Shown in pieces: positions 1-7,208 of a stretch of DNA of 18,704 bases. The first letter of the stretch is position 1, and every line of letters starts with the position of its first letter. The position numbers and the translations under genes are program-made. The notes under the pieces were generated by a model. The model ran no database searches and was not told the origin of the DNA. It was given only the letters and a program-made list of their open reading frames with translations. The DNA comes from Dehalococcoidia bacterium (GTDB taxonomy: Bacteria; Chloroflexota; Dehalococcoidia; UBA2979): NCBI GenBank assembly GCA_018700215.1, contig JABIST010000191.1:1-18704 (forward strand), given 5' to 3'.

Positions 1-1
1 C

Positions 2-34
2 ATCTTCGCGACCGAACCCCACGGCGGCCGCTAG
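2..34 (+). CDS. Possible C-terminal tail of an upstream gene (partial)
   Basis: An open frame enters the window from the left and reads I-F-A-T-E-P-H-G-G-R before a TAG at 32-34. The ten sense codons are all C- or G-ending except GAA, which matches the codon habit of the real genes here. That is the only support; eleven codons cannot identify a product. It would be the gene upstream of, and co-directional with, the fused CoA-transferase. Confidence 0.35.
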   Translation: MFATEPHGGR

Positions 35-132
35 CACCCACCCACTTGGCACGCTGACCGACTGACCCGCCCACCCCTCCCCCGCTATGGTGCACCGCAC
101 ATCACCCGCCACCCACCGAGGAACACCGCACC

Positions 133-2475
133 ATGCGCGTCGTCGAAATCAGCGATCGAGAAGAAGCCGCCGCCTACGCGGCCAAGCTGCTCGCACGCTG
201 GGGTTCCGAGGTCGTCAAGGTCGAGTCCCCCGCCCGCACCCCACCCCCCGAGGCCGACGACCGCTACCTCAACGGCGGCAAGCGTCGCCTCTCCCTCGAC
301 GTCACCACCTCCGAGGACCGCGACACACTCGCCGCCCTGATCGCCGACGCCGACATCGTCATCACCGACCACTCCCCCGCAGACACCGAGGCGTGGCAGC
401 TCCTCACCCTCGGCGGCGGCTCAGCCGTCCGCGTCTCCATCACCCCCTTCGGCCTCTCCGGCCCCTACCGCGACTACCCGGCCACCGCCTCCACCCTCCT
501 CGCCATCGGCGGCTACCCCTTCCTCTCCGGCGACATCGGCCGCGAGCCGCTCACCTTCCCCGGCCGCTACCCCTACTACCAGGCCGGCACCTACGCCTAC
601 ACCGCCGCCGTCGCCGCCCACCTCCGAGGCCGCGACGAATCCGCCCTCACCACCATCGAGGTCTCCGTCCTCGAAACCATCACCAGCCTTCACCAGTTCA
701 CAGACACTCTCTGGACCCAGGACCGCATCATCCGCAGCCGCCACGGCAACCGCTGGGAAAACCTCTGCCCCACCACCATGGTCGCCTGCGCCGATGGCTG
801 GGTCGCCATGAACATCATCCCCACCTTCTGGGCCCAGTTCGCACTCATGCTCGGCCGCCCCGAACTCGCCGACCACCCGGACTACGCCGACAACGCCCAG
901 CGCATGGAGCGCTGCCCCGAGATCATCCAGATGATGGTCGACGCCTTCGCGAACATGGATCGCGCCACCATCCTCCGCGAGGGCCAGGAGACCTGGCGCG
1001 TCCCCATCGGCTCCCGCCTCACCCTCGGCGAAACCATCGAGGACGCCCACCTCACCATCCGCGACTTCTGGCGACCCTTCGAGGGCGATAGCGACGACGG
1101 CCCCCTCACCCCCGGCACCCCCTTCCGCTACGACGACGAGCCGCTTCCCCTCGAACACCTCCCCCGCGCCCGCGAGGACGCCGCCACCGTCGTCTGGACC
1201 ACCGACCGCCGCCCCGCGACGAACGCCACCGCCACCGCCCCCGCCCACCGCCCGCTCGAGGGCGTCCGCGTCGTCGACCTCACCCGCATCTGGTCCGGCC
1301 CCCTCTCCACCCGCATGCTCGGCGAACTCGGTGCCGAGGTGATCAAGATCGAAGCCCCCACCGGCCGCGGCCCCCTCAACCCGCCTGTCCCCGAGGGCTC
1401 CGAACCTGTCGAGCACCCCTGGAACCGCCAGGCTCTCAACAACAAGCTCAACCGCAATAAGAAGAGCCTCGCCGTCGACCTCAAGACCGAACTCGGTCGC
1501 GAACTCTTCCTCCAGCTCGTCGCCGAGTCCGATGTTGTCATCGAGAACTTCAGCGCTCGCGCCATGCCCAGCCTCGGTCTGGACTACGAGAACCTGAAGA
1601 AGACCAATCCCAACATCATCTACGTCGCCATGCCCGCCTTCGGCCTCACCGGCCCCTACCGCGAATACGTCGGCCTCGGGCCCAGCATCGAGCCGCTCAC
1701 CGGCATGGACGCCCTCATGGGCTACGGCCCAGACGAGCCCCGCATGTCCGTCCAGGCCCTCACCGACGCCATGTCCGGCACCGTCGCCGCCTCAGCAGTC
1801 GTCACCGCCCTCGAGCGCCGCACCCGCGAGGGCAAAGGCGCCTTCATCGAACTCTCGCAACACGAATGCGGCATCCTCCACTTCGGCGAGCAGTACATCG
1901 AGCGCCAGCTCACCGGCGAAGAGCCCGAGGTGAACGGCAACGCCCACCCCAACCATGCCCCCTGGGGCGTCTACCGCTGCGCCGGCGACGACCAGTGGCT
2001 CACCCTCGCCGTCACCTCCGAGCAGCAGTGGACCGCCCTCGCCAATCTCGCCGCCCACGGCTGGGCAACCGATCCGGCGTTCGCCACCATCGAGGCCCGC
2101 CTCGTCAACCGCGAAGCGCTCAACGCCGCCATCGAGGCGTGGACCACCACCCTCAACAAGCTCGACCTGATGCACCAGCTCGCAGCCGCCGGCATCCCCG
2201 CCGGTGCCGTCAATTCATCCCCCGAGTGGCTCACCGAGCCCCACCTCACCCAGCGCGGCTACTTCTTCGCCGTCGACGAACTCGACGCTGGCCCCCAGAG
2301 CTACGATGGCTCACCGCTCCACCTCAACGGCACCCGCGGCTATGACGACTGGCGCCGCGCCCCCGGCCTCGGCGAACACCGCCACGAGGTCGTCGAGCAG
2401 ATCCTCGGTCGCCCGCCCCAGGACACCGCCACCCTCTACGCCGAAGGCATCATCGCTGACCGTCCGCCCGCCTGA
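133..2475 (+). CDS. Fused two-domain CaiB/BaiF (family III) CoA-transferase
   Basis: This 780-residue protein is about twice the usual family III CoA-transferase length and contains two copies of the fold: residues ~1-350, and ~373-780 starting at R-P-L-E-G-V-R-V-V-D-L. Members move CoA between acyl-CoA donors and carboxylic acids through an aspartyl-CoA thioester in the cytoplasm. By my alignment the C-terminal half keeps the catalytic Asp (D545 in L-T-D-A-M-S-G), while the N-terminal half has Tyr148 at that place (Y-Y-Q-A-G). The N-half shares S-I-T-P-F-G-x-x-G-P-Y with the protein at 14185, and the C-half shares M-P-A-F-G-L-x-G-P-Y with the protein at 15405, so it looks like a fusion of such a pair. 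A linker rich in Ala, Thr and Arg lies at ~335-372. The ATG at 133 follows a GAGG Shine-Dalgarno sequence by about 10 nt. The substrate is unknown. Confidence 0.93.
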   Translation: MRVVEISDREEAAAYAAKLLARWGSEVVKVESPARTPPPEADDRYLNGGKRRLSLDVTTSEDRDTLAALIADADIVITDHSPADTEAWQLLTLGGGSAVRVSITPFGLSGPYRDYPATASTLLAIGGYPFLSGDIGREPLTFPGRYPYYQAGTYAYTAAVAAHLRGRDESALTTIEVSVLETITSLHQFTDTLWTQDRIIRSRHGNRWENLCPTTMVACADGWVAMNIIPTFWAQFALMLGRPELADHPDYADNAQRMERCPEIIQMMVDAFANMDRATILREGQETWRVPIGSRLTLGETIEDAHLTIRDFWRPFEGDSDDGPLTPGTPFRYDDEPLPLEHLPRAREDAATVVWTTDRRPATNATATAPAHRPLEGVRVVDLTRIWSGPLSTRMLGELGAEVIKIEAPTGRGPLNPPVPEGSEPVEHPWNRQALNNKLNRNKKSLAVDLKTELGRELFLQLVAESDVVIENFSARAMPSLGLDYENLKKTNPNIIYVAMPAFGLTGPYREYVGLGPSIEPLTGMDALMGYGPDEPRMSVQALTDAMSGTVAASAVVTALERRTREGKGAFIELSQHECGILHFGEQYIERQLTGEEPEVNGNAHPNHAPWGVYRCAGDDQWLTLAVTSEQQWTALANLAAHGWATDPAFATIEARLVNREALNAAIEAWTTTLNKLDLMHQLAAAGIPAGAVNSSPEWLTEPHLTQRGYFFAVDELDAGPQSYDGSPLHLNGTRGYDDWRRAPGLGEHRHEVVEQILGRPPQDTATLYAEGIIADRPPA

Positions 2476-2663
2476 GCTGCCCCCAGCGCACCGCCGCCCC
2501 CATCGGTTCGGGGTCCTACATTGCGATGACCACGTGAAATTCTGACTTTTCTGATCGGCCTCCGGAATCAACTCGACGCTACCTTTCTTTCACAGTCCTG
2601 ACAGCAGCGGGGACGGCTGCCGTAACCATCCAGACCAACGAGTCTGAAGAGCGTGGAGATCGC

Positions 2664-2972
2664 GTGTCAGCAGCATCGGGTGACTTCAGTCCTGACTTCT
2701 CTCGCATGCTTGGGTGCAACCTGCGCGACTGGCGACGCTTCCGAGGACTCGCCGTCGACGACCTCGCCCAGCGTGCCGGCACCACCTCCGAGATACTCAG
2801 CAGCTACGAGGCCGGCGACACCGGCATCGACTCCAACGTCCTCTTCGAACTGCTCTCCGTGCTCGATGTCAGCCTCCACGAGCTGATCACCAGCCCTGGC
2901 CCCGCGGACCGCGGCGGCAGCGCCATCACCCACATGCGACCCACCGAGGACAAGCCCACCTCCGAGGCGTAG
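2664..2972 (+). CDS. Small XRE-family helix-turn-helix regulator
   Basis: This 102-residue protein begins with GTG at 2664. Residues ~15-75 form a Cro/CI-type HTH domain: L-R-D-W-R-R-F-R-G-L-A-V-D-D-L-A-Q-R-A-G-T-T is followed by S-S-Y-E-A-G-D-T and a closing helix, L-L-S-V-L-D-V-S-L-H-E-L. The C-terminal ~25 residues are polar and probably disordered. It is likely a DNA-binding regulator, but no ligand domain or partner toxin is present and its target is unknown. Upstream, 2476-2663 is 188 bp without a gene; it contains a small inverted repeat (CAGAC/GTCTG, 2631-2646) and one copy of CAGTCCTGAC (2593-2602), which recurs inside the gene at 2687-2696 and may be an autoregulatory site. It converges on the S9 peptidase gene with 17 bp between the stop codons. 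Confidence 0.8.
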   Translation: MSAASGDFSPDFSRMLGCNLRDWRRFRGLAVDDLAQRAGTTSEILSSYEAGDTGIDSNVLFELLSVLDVSLHELITSPGPADRGGSAITHMRPTEDKPTSEA

Positions 2973-2993
2973 CGCCTCAGACCACCGCGCTAC
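2969..2993. terminator. Stem-loop between convergent stop codons
   Basis: A perfect 7-bp inverted repeat, GTAGCGC / GCGCTAC, with an 11-nt loop contains the TAG of the HTH gene in its left arm and the TAG of the S9 peptidase gene (opposite strand) in its right arm. There is no U-run on either side, so it is at best an atypical bidirectional terminator or a barrier to convergent read-through. Confidence 0.4.
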
Positions 2994-4885
2994 CCGGCTC
3001 CGCCCTCGCCCAGCAGATGCTCCCGACAGAACGCCGCGATCCGCTCACCCATGTCCAGCCGGTGCGGCAGCTTCTGAATCCCGTGCCCCTCCTCCGGGTA
3101 CACCACGTACTCCACAATCCCCTCGTTTCGACGAACCGTATCCACGATCTGCTCCGACTCCTCCTGCGGCACCCGCACGTCGTGGTCTCCCTGGATCACC
3201 AGCAGCGGCGTCTGAATCTCCCCCGCCCGATGAATCGGCGAAATCGTCCGAAGAAACTCCGGATCCTCCCCGTACTCTCGCGCCCGATGCTTCCGGCGCC
3301 ACGGCCCGGTGAACTTCAGGAACGTCTCGAAGTCCGCGATCCCGAACAGGTCGATCGCCGCCCCCCACCGCTCCGGCGCCTCCGTGATCGCCGCCAGCAC
3401 CATGAACCCGCCGTACGAACCCCCCATCACCCCAATCCGTTCCGGATCGATCTCTCCGGTCCCCGCCAGCCACTCCGTCGCCGCGATCAAATCCCGCACC
3501 GAGTCCATCCGCAGCTCAACGTCGTCCGCGTGGCAGTACTCCTTCCCGTACCCCGTCGAGCCGCGCACGTTCGGCACCAGCAGCGCCACCCCCTGCGTCA
3601 GCAGATAGTGCGGCGCCGAGTACCGACCCCACAGCGCCGGTCGGCTCTGCCCCTCCGGCCCGCCGTGCACCAGCACCAGGCACGGCACCCGCTCACCGTC
3701 CGCTGCCCCACCTGCGCCCCCGTTCGGTGCAACCGAGGTCGGCCGGTAGTAGAACGCCGGAATCTCCCGCCCCTCGAACGATGTGTAGCGCACCAGTTCC
3801 GGCTCCGGCAGCGCGTCAACGTCGACCGCCCCGCTCGCGCTCGCCGACAACCGCCGCGCCACGTCCGTCCCCACTTCCGCGATCCACACGTCCGAGAGGT
3901 GCCGTGGCCCCTCGAACGTGAACGCCAGCGCACCCCCGTCGCCCCGCCACGATGGCGTGCTCACAATCCCCCGCGCCGGCAACGCCGGTAGCTCGATCGG
4001 CACCCCCAGAAACCCATCCGCGCCAACCTCATGCGCCTCGATCCGCGAGTACCCGTCCTCATTGATCACCAGCGCGATCCGCGACCCGTCCGATGACACC
4101 GTCGCCGCCTCGATGTCCCAGTCGTACTCCGCCAGATACTCCCGCGCCCCGCTCGTCCCACCAATCCGCGCCAGCCCGACGAACTCCCGCCCTTCGTCGC
4201 TCAGCACCAGCAACGTCCCCTCCGAGGTCAGGTGCAACGCCGTCCACTGCGAGGCGCGCTCCGCGCTCGCCTCATGCTCCGTCACCCGCCGTACCTCGCC
4301 AGCCGCCGCACCCGACTCGTCTAGCGCCACCACGAACAGATCGTTGTCCCCCGGCAAGTCGAGGTTCGGCCGCCCGATCTGCAGCGAACGCCCATCCGCC
4401 GCGAACACCCCCGCTCCGTTCATCCCGTCCTGCTGATAGACGAGGTGCTCTGCCCCCGTCTCCACATTCAGCACATACACGTCGAAGAACTGCCGCGCCC
4501 GCTTGTTCGAGCCGTACGACACCAGCCGCCCGTCCACCGACCACGACCCGAAGTTGTGAATCACACCCGGTGCCGAAGCCAGCGCCCGCGGTACCGCACT
4601 ATCGAGGTCGATCAAGTGCAACTGAAACTGCTCATCCCCGCCGTCGTCCGCGATGTACATCAGCTCGTTGTGCCCCGGCCGCATCGCCAGCCCGTACGTC
4701 ACCCCACCCGTATCCGTAAGCTGCCGCGCCACCCGACCAGCCCCGCCATCCGCGGCGTCCACCACGAACGCCTGCGACACCCCCGGCCGGTTCCACCGAA
4801 ACGCCACCCGCGCCCCATCCGAGGAAAAGCGCGGCTCCAACGCCGTCTCCACCCGCACAAAATCCTCGACCGTCGGCTCACCCAT
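2990..4885 (-). CDS. S9 family peptidase (prolyl oligopeptidase / acylaminoacyl-peptidase type)
   Basis: This 631-residue serine peptidase cleaves short peptides, classically after proline or by removing N-acylated residues. Residues ~1-360 are WD40-like beta-propeller blades (repeated patterns such as F-S-S-D-G-A-R-V-A-F and V-S-S-D-G-S-R-I-A-L). Residues ~375-631 are the alpha/beta hydrolase domain. The triad is visible: Ser490 in G-G-S-Y-G-G-F, Asp569 in G-D-H-D-V-R-V-P, and His601 in E-E-G-H-G-I. V-H-G-G-P-E-G near residue 410 is the oxyanion-loop motif of the family. No signal peptide is seen, so a cytoplasmic location is likely. The ATG at 4885 is preceded by GGAG at a suitable distance. 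It appears monocistronic. Exact specificity cannot be assigned. Confidence 0.95.
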   Translation of the reverse strand: MGEPTVEDFVRVETALEPRFSSDGARVAFRWNRPGVSQAFVVDAADGGAGRVARQLTDTGGVTYGLAMRPGHNELMYIADDGGDEQFQLHLIDLDSAVPRALASAPGVIHNFGSWSVDGRLVSYGSNKRARQFFDVYVLNVETGAEHLVYQQDGMNGAGVFAADGRSLQIGRPNLDLPGDNDLFVVALDESGAAAGEVRRVTEHEASAERASQWTALHLTSEGTLLVLSDEGREFVGLARIGGTSGAREYLAEYDWDIEAATVSSDGSRIALVINEDGYSRIEAHEVGADGFLGVPIELPALPARGIVSTPSWRGDGGALAFTFEGPRHLSDVWIAEVGTDVARRLSASASGAVDVDALPEPELVRYTSFEGREIPAFYYRPTSVAPNGGAGGAADGERVPCLVLVHGGPEGQSRPALWGRYSAPHYLLTQGVALLVPNVRGSTGYGKEYCHADDVELRMDSVRDLIAATEWLAGTGEIDPERIGVMGGSYGGFMVLAAITEAPERWGAAIDLFGIADFETFLKFTGPWRRKHRAREYGEDPEFLRTISPIHRAGEIQTPLLVIQGDHDVRVPQEESEQIVDTVRRNEGIVEYVVYPEEGHGIQKLPHRLDMGERIAAFCREHLLGEGGAG

Positions 4886-4920
4886 CGCACACTCCGCTTC
4901 GCTCGCACCAGCTCGCGCGG

Positions 4921-4950
4921 ATTATCGCGATTCCACCCGAACTCTGCTGA
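4921..4950 (-). promoter_or_regulatory. Possible promoter of the S9 peptidase gene
   Basis: On the minus strand the hexamer GATAAT (4926-4921) matches the -10 consensus at five of six positions and lies 35 bp before the start codon. The best -35 candidate 18 bp upstream is only TCAGCA (4950-4945). The -10 rests on its match and its isolation in very GC-rich DNA; the -35 is weak. Confidence 0.35.
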
Positions 4951-5016
4951 GAAGGGCTGGCTTCGCGACGGTTGGAGCCTCAGTCCCGGCCCAACTTCTC
5001 GGTCCGGACTAATCCT

Positions 5017-5042
5017 GCGCGGGGTCGAAGGGGGCCCCGCGC
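5017..5042. repeat. Perfect GC-rich 8-bp inverted repeat
   Basis: GCGCGGGG (5017-5024) and CCCCGCGC (5035-5042) are exact inverse complements around a 10-nt loop. No T-run follows on either strand, so it is not a canonical terminator. It could be a transcript-stabilising hairpin or a pause site downstream of the carboxypeptidase gene. Confidence 0.45.
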
Positions 5043-5161
5043 GCCAGCGCTCGTGAAGTTACAGCCCCCCTTCAGATATGACGGGCGGGCGGGTGGGATC
5101 AATCAATGTTTCGTCGCCAATGCCGAAGGCAACCCTCAACTCACTTCAATCGCTTGATGTG

Positions 5162-5186
5162 AAAACAAAACGCCGTTCAGCAGGCG
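5162..5186 (-). terminator. Probable intrinsic terminator of the carboxypeptidase gene
   Basis: Read on the minus strand, CGCC (5186-5183), an 8-nt loop and GGCG (5174-5171) form a short GC stem that runs directly into TTTTGTTTT (5170-5162), starting 7 nt after the TGA stop. The stem is only 4 bp, but the U-rich tail is unusual in this GC-rich DNA. Confidence 0.5.
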
Positions 5187-5193
5187 CGAAGCG

Positions 5194-5997
5194 TCAAGAA
5201 CGGGTCGAAGGCCCTACCCCCCCCAGGTGATCCCCGCGCAGCACCTCAATCAGCGTCAGCCCGCTCGCCTCCCACTCTGCGGCGCACGCCGTCCCCACAT
5301 ACCGCAGATGCCACGGCTCGTAGATGTAGCCCGTCGTCTCCTCCTCGCCCGGCGGATAGCTCAGCGCGAATCCAAACTCCGCGAGGTGCGCGTGCAACCA
5401 GATCCCCTCCGGCGTATCGCCCAGCGCCTGCGAAAGCTGCCAACCCACCGCTGCGCTCGTCACATCGACAGTCTGGCCGAGCTGATGCTCCGAGTGCCCC
5501 GCACGCGCACTCTCCCGCTCCGCCTCCGCCTCTCCCACCTGGCTCACCCAGTACGCGAACGTCGCCACTTGCGTCTCGTACGAGCGGTACGACGAACGGA
5601 CAACCACCTCGTGCCCGGCTGCCGAGGCCGCATCCAGCATCGCCATCAGCGCCTCCGCCGCCTCCGCAATCAGGTACTGCTCCGTGTACCCCGCCAGGAT
5701 GTACGCCAGCGGCAACTGCACCACCTCCGGCTCATAGCCGTCCGGCAGCGCCTGCTCCTTGTCCGCGCGCCGGATCAGATGCTCCGTACCGTCGTTCACC
5801 ATCGACTGCACACAAGCCGTCACCGGTTCCGGCTCGGCCGTCGGAGTCGATGGAGCCTCGGTCACTACCGCAGTCGGCTCCGAGGTCGGTTCGGCCGTCG
5901 GTTCCGGCGTCGCCTCGTCATCCCCACCACACGCGACGAACAGCAGCGCGCCGATCACCACCACCAACCACCCGAAACGTCGCATCCGGACCGCCAT
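5194..5997 (-). CDS. M15-family (VanY-like) D-alanyl-D-alanine carboxypeptidase lipoprotein
   Basis: The 267-residue protein has a signal sequence with positive residues 4-7, a hydrophobic stretch 10-22 and Cys23 in a lipobox-like L-F-V-A-C, so it is probably an exported lipoprotein. A Pro/Thr/Glu linker (28-60) leads to the catalytic domain (~60-255). Zinc ligands of the M15B family are visible: His171 and Asp178 in S-E-H-Q-L-G-Q-T-V-D, and His230 in E-P-W-H, with Glu227 as probable catalytic base and Arg138 in S-S-Y-R-S-Y for substrate carboxylate binding. It should trim D-Ala from peptidoglycan stem peptides at the cell surface. No vancomycin resistance genes are nearby, so a housekeeping wall role is likelier than resistance. 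The chosen ATG lacks a good Shine-Dalgarno sequence; a perfect one lies 40 bp upstream, before a small overlapping ORF. Confidence 0.92.
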   Translation of the reverse strand: MAVRMRRFGWLVVVIGALLFVACGGDDEATPEPTAEPTSEPTAVVTEAPSTPTAEPEPVTACVQSMVNDGTEHLIRRADKEQALPDGYEPEVVQLPLAYILAGYTEQYLIAEAAEALMAMLDAASAAGHEVVVRSSYRSYETQVATFAYWVSQVGEAEAERESARAGHSEHQLGQTVDVTSAAVGWQLSQALGDTPEGIWLHAHLAEFGFALSYPPGEEETTGYIYEPWHLRYVGTACAAEWEASGLTLIEVLRGDHLGGVGPSTRS

Positions 5998-6023
5998 CCC
6001 TGCAGTACCCGGCCCGCCCGCAT
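5955..6023 (-). CDS. Putative 22-residue upstream ORF overlapping the carboxypeptidase start
   Basis: On the minus strand a perfect TAGGAGGT (6045-6038) lies 14 nt before an ATG at 6023-6021. That ATG opens a 22-codon frame with four Trp codons, three of them the last sense codons, ending in TGA at 5957-5955. It overlaps the first 43 bp of the carboxypeptidase gene in another frame. It could drive translational coupling or act as a leader peptide. The Trp run may simply be the shadow of the GTG codons of the signal peptide, so the call is tentative. Confidence 0.25.
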   Translation of the reverse strand: MRAGRVLQGWRSGCDVSGGWWW

Positions 6024-6132
6024 CCGAGGCGTGGACCTCCTACAAGGGAAACGCGAATCGCCTCCCCTGACCAGCGAAGATCCCCGTCGGGATCGGCTAG
6101 CATCTGACTACCGAGCACCAGAGGAGTCATCG

Positions 6133-6966
6133 ATGGTCGTTCCCGTCAGCCAGCGCGGATACCAGCGCCCCGAGCTACTCGCCGAGACCGACTGGCTCGC
6201 CGACCACCTCAGCGATCCGAACGTCCGAGTGCTCGACGTCCGTTCCGAGGACGACTACGCCGCCGGTCACATCCCCGGTGCGCTCCATCTCGGCTTCAAC
6301 ATCGGTGGACTTCGCACCGACCCCGGGATGCCTGATCCCGCCGCATTCGCCCAACTCGCCGGTGGCTTCGGCATCGACGAAAACGTCACCGTCGTCCTCT
6401 ACGACGACCGCGGCCCCACCGCCGGTCAGGCGGCCTGGGCCTTCCGCTACTACGGCCACGCCGCCACCCGCTTCCTCGATGGCGGTCTAACGAAGTGGCT
6501 CGCCGAAGAGCGCCCGCTCTCCACCGAGGTCCCCTCGGTCACCGCTCGCACCTTCACCCCGCACCTCGACGAACGCACCTACTGCGACCTCGACCAGGCG
6601 AAAGCCGCCATCAATGACCCCGCCGTCGTCGTCTGGGACACCCGCACCCTCGAGGAGTTCGAGGGCACCCTCGCCCGCGGCAACCCCGAGGATCGCCTCG
6701 GCCACCTCCCCGGCGCCGTTCACCTCGACTGGGTCGAGCTGCTCGATGCTGATACCAGGACCTTGAAACCCGCCGAGGAACTCACCCCTCTCCTCGCCGC
6801 CCACGGCATCACCCCCGAGTCCGTCGTCGCCGCCTACTGACAGAGCGGTGGGCGCGCGGGTCTCGCGGCTTTCATCCTCGCCATCCTCGGCTACGACAAC
6901 GCCTCCAACTACGCCGGCTCCTTCAGCGAGTGGTCCCGCCAGCCGGACGCCCCCGTGGAGCGTTAG
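6133..6966 (+). CDS. Two-domain rhodanese (thiosulfate/3-mercaptopyruvate sulfurtransferase), putative selenoprotein with UGA at the catalytic Cys
   Basis: Rhodaneses transfer sulfane sulfur from thiosulfate or mercaptopyruvate through a persulfide on a catalytic Cys. Domain 1 (~10-120) contains V-L-D-V-R and A-G-H-I-P-G-A, but has Asp where Cys would be (L-Y-D-D-R-G), the usual inactive domain. Domain 2 (~150-277) contains V-W-D-T-R and L-G-H-L-P-G-A. Codon 236 (6838-6840) is TGA; the following frame gives Q-S-G-G-R-A-G-L...N-Y-A-G-S-F-S-E-W...P-V-E-R and stops at TAG 6964-6966. This supplies exactly the loop C-x-x-G-x-R and C-terminus the family needs, with TGA in place of Cys, for 277 residues (normal length). 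A SECIS-like hairpin follows the UGA. TGA is an ordinary stop in neighbouring genes. The alternatives are a one-base Cys-to-stop mutation or an assembly error. GAGGAG lies 7 nt before the ATG. Confidence 0.8.
6850..6871 (+). promoter_or_regulatory. Putative bacterial SECIS element
   Basis: Stem CGCG (6855-6858) / CGCG (6864-6867) carries the apical loop GGUCU (6859-6863). It continues below a single bulged G (6854) with C6853-G6868, G6852-C6869 and two G-U pairs (6851-6870, 6850-6871). The loop begins after 18 intervening nt from the UGA. As I recall the E. coli fdhF SECIS, it has the same GGUCU at the same spacing and a single-base bulge in the 5' arm of its upper stem. A G-rich apical loop 16-37 nt after UGA is the known bacterial requirement for SelB. 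Confidence 0.7.
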
Positions 6967-7124
6967 CGACACTCGCGGAGAACCCGTGGAGCGTTAGCGA
7001 CACTCGCGGAGAACCCGTGGAGCGTTAGCGACACTCGTGGAGAACCCGTGGAGCGTTAGCGACACTCGCGGAGAATCCGTGGAGCGTTAGCGACACTCGT
7101 GGAGAACCCGTGGAGCGTTAGCGA
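6955..7124 (+). repeat. Tandem array of a 31-bp unit (5 full copies plus a 15-bp partial)
   Basis: Copies start at 6955, 6986, 7017, 7048 and 7079, with a partial at 7110. They are nearly identical: C/T varies at unit position 22 (C in copies 1, 2, 4; T in 3, 5) and copy 4 has AATCC for AACCC. The first copy overlaps the end of the rhodanese gene and encodes its last residues V-E-R and TAG. The first 18 bases of each full unit can fold as GTG-GA-GC-GTTA-GC-GA-CAC, a stem with tandem G-A mismatches and a GUUA loop. There are no spacers, so this is not CRISPR. The length is not a multiple of three and each unit carries a stop, so it is noncoding. Confidence 0.95.
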
Positions 7125-7208
7125 GCCTCCCCGCGGACAGAGCGCATCGTCGCGGTTCGATACCCTGCGTGTTCACGACTAACGACGATCAACTTCCGAG
7201 GTGAACCC

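Larger units (their letters stand above)
4886..5193. other. 308-bp intergenic region between two minus-strand genes
   Basis: I see no convincing gene here. On the minus strand it holds the likely terminator of the carboxypeptidase gene (5162-5186), a strong GC hairpin (5017-5042) and a possible promoter for the S9 peptidase (GATAAT at 4926-4921). The rest has no recognisable structure. Confidence 0.6.

Noticed and set aside
2714..3991. 425-codon plus-strand open frame
   Set aside because: It lies antisense to the S9 peptidase and its translation is Arg/Pro/His-rich low complexity, as expected for a shadow frame in GC-rich DNA; the minus-strand peptidase has its full catalytic triad.
5227..6132. 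5' extension of the rhodanese frame
   Set aside because: The extended N-terminus is Arg/His-rich and antisense to the carboxypeptidase; ATG 6133 has a good Shine-Dalgarno sequence and gives the family N-terminus.
6838..6840. Genome-wide reassignment of TGA
   Set aside because: TGA ends other intact genes here (2473-2475, 8334-8336 and the carboxypeptidase), so recoding would have to be local.
6838..6966. Frameshifted or decayed rhodanese pseudogene
   Set aside because: Only one codon is abnormal, the downstream frame keeps family residues and codon bias, and a SECIS-like hairpin is present. It is not fully excluded without reads and the Sec machinery.
6955..7124. CRISPR array
   Set aside because: The repeats are directly contiguous with no unique spacers, and no cas genes are present.
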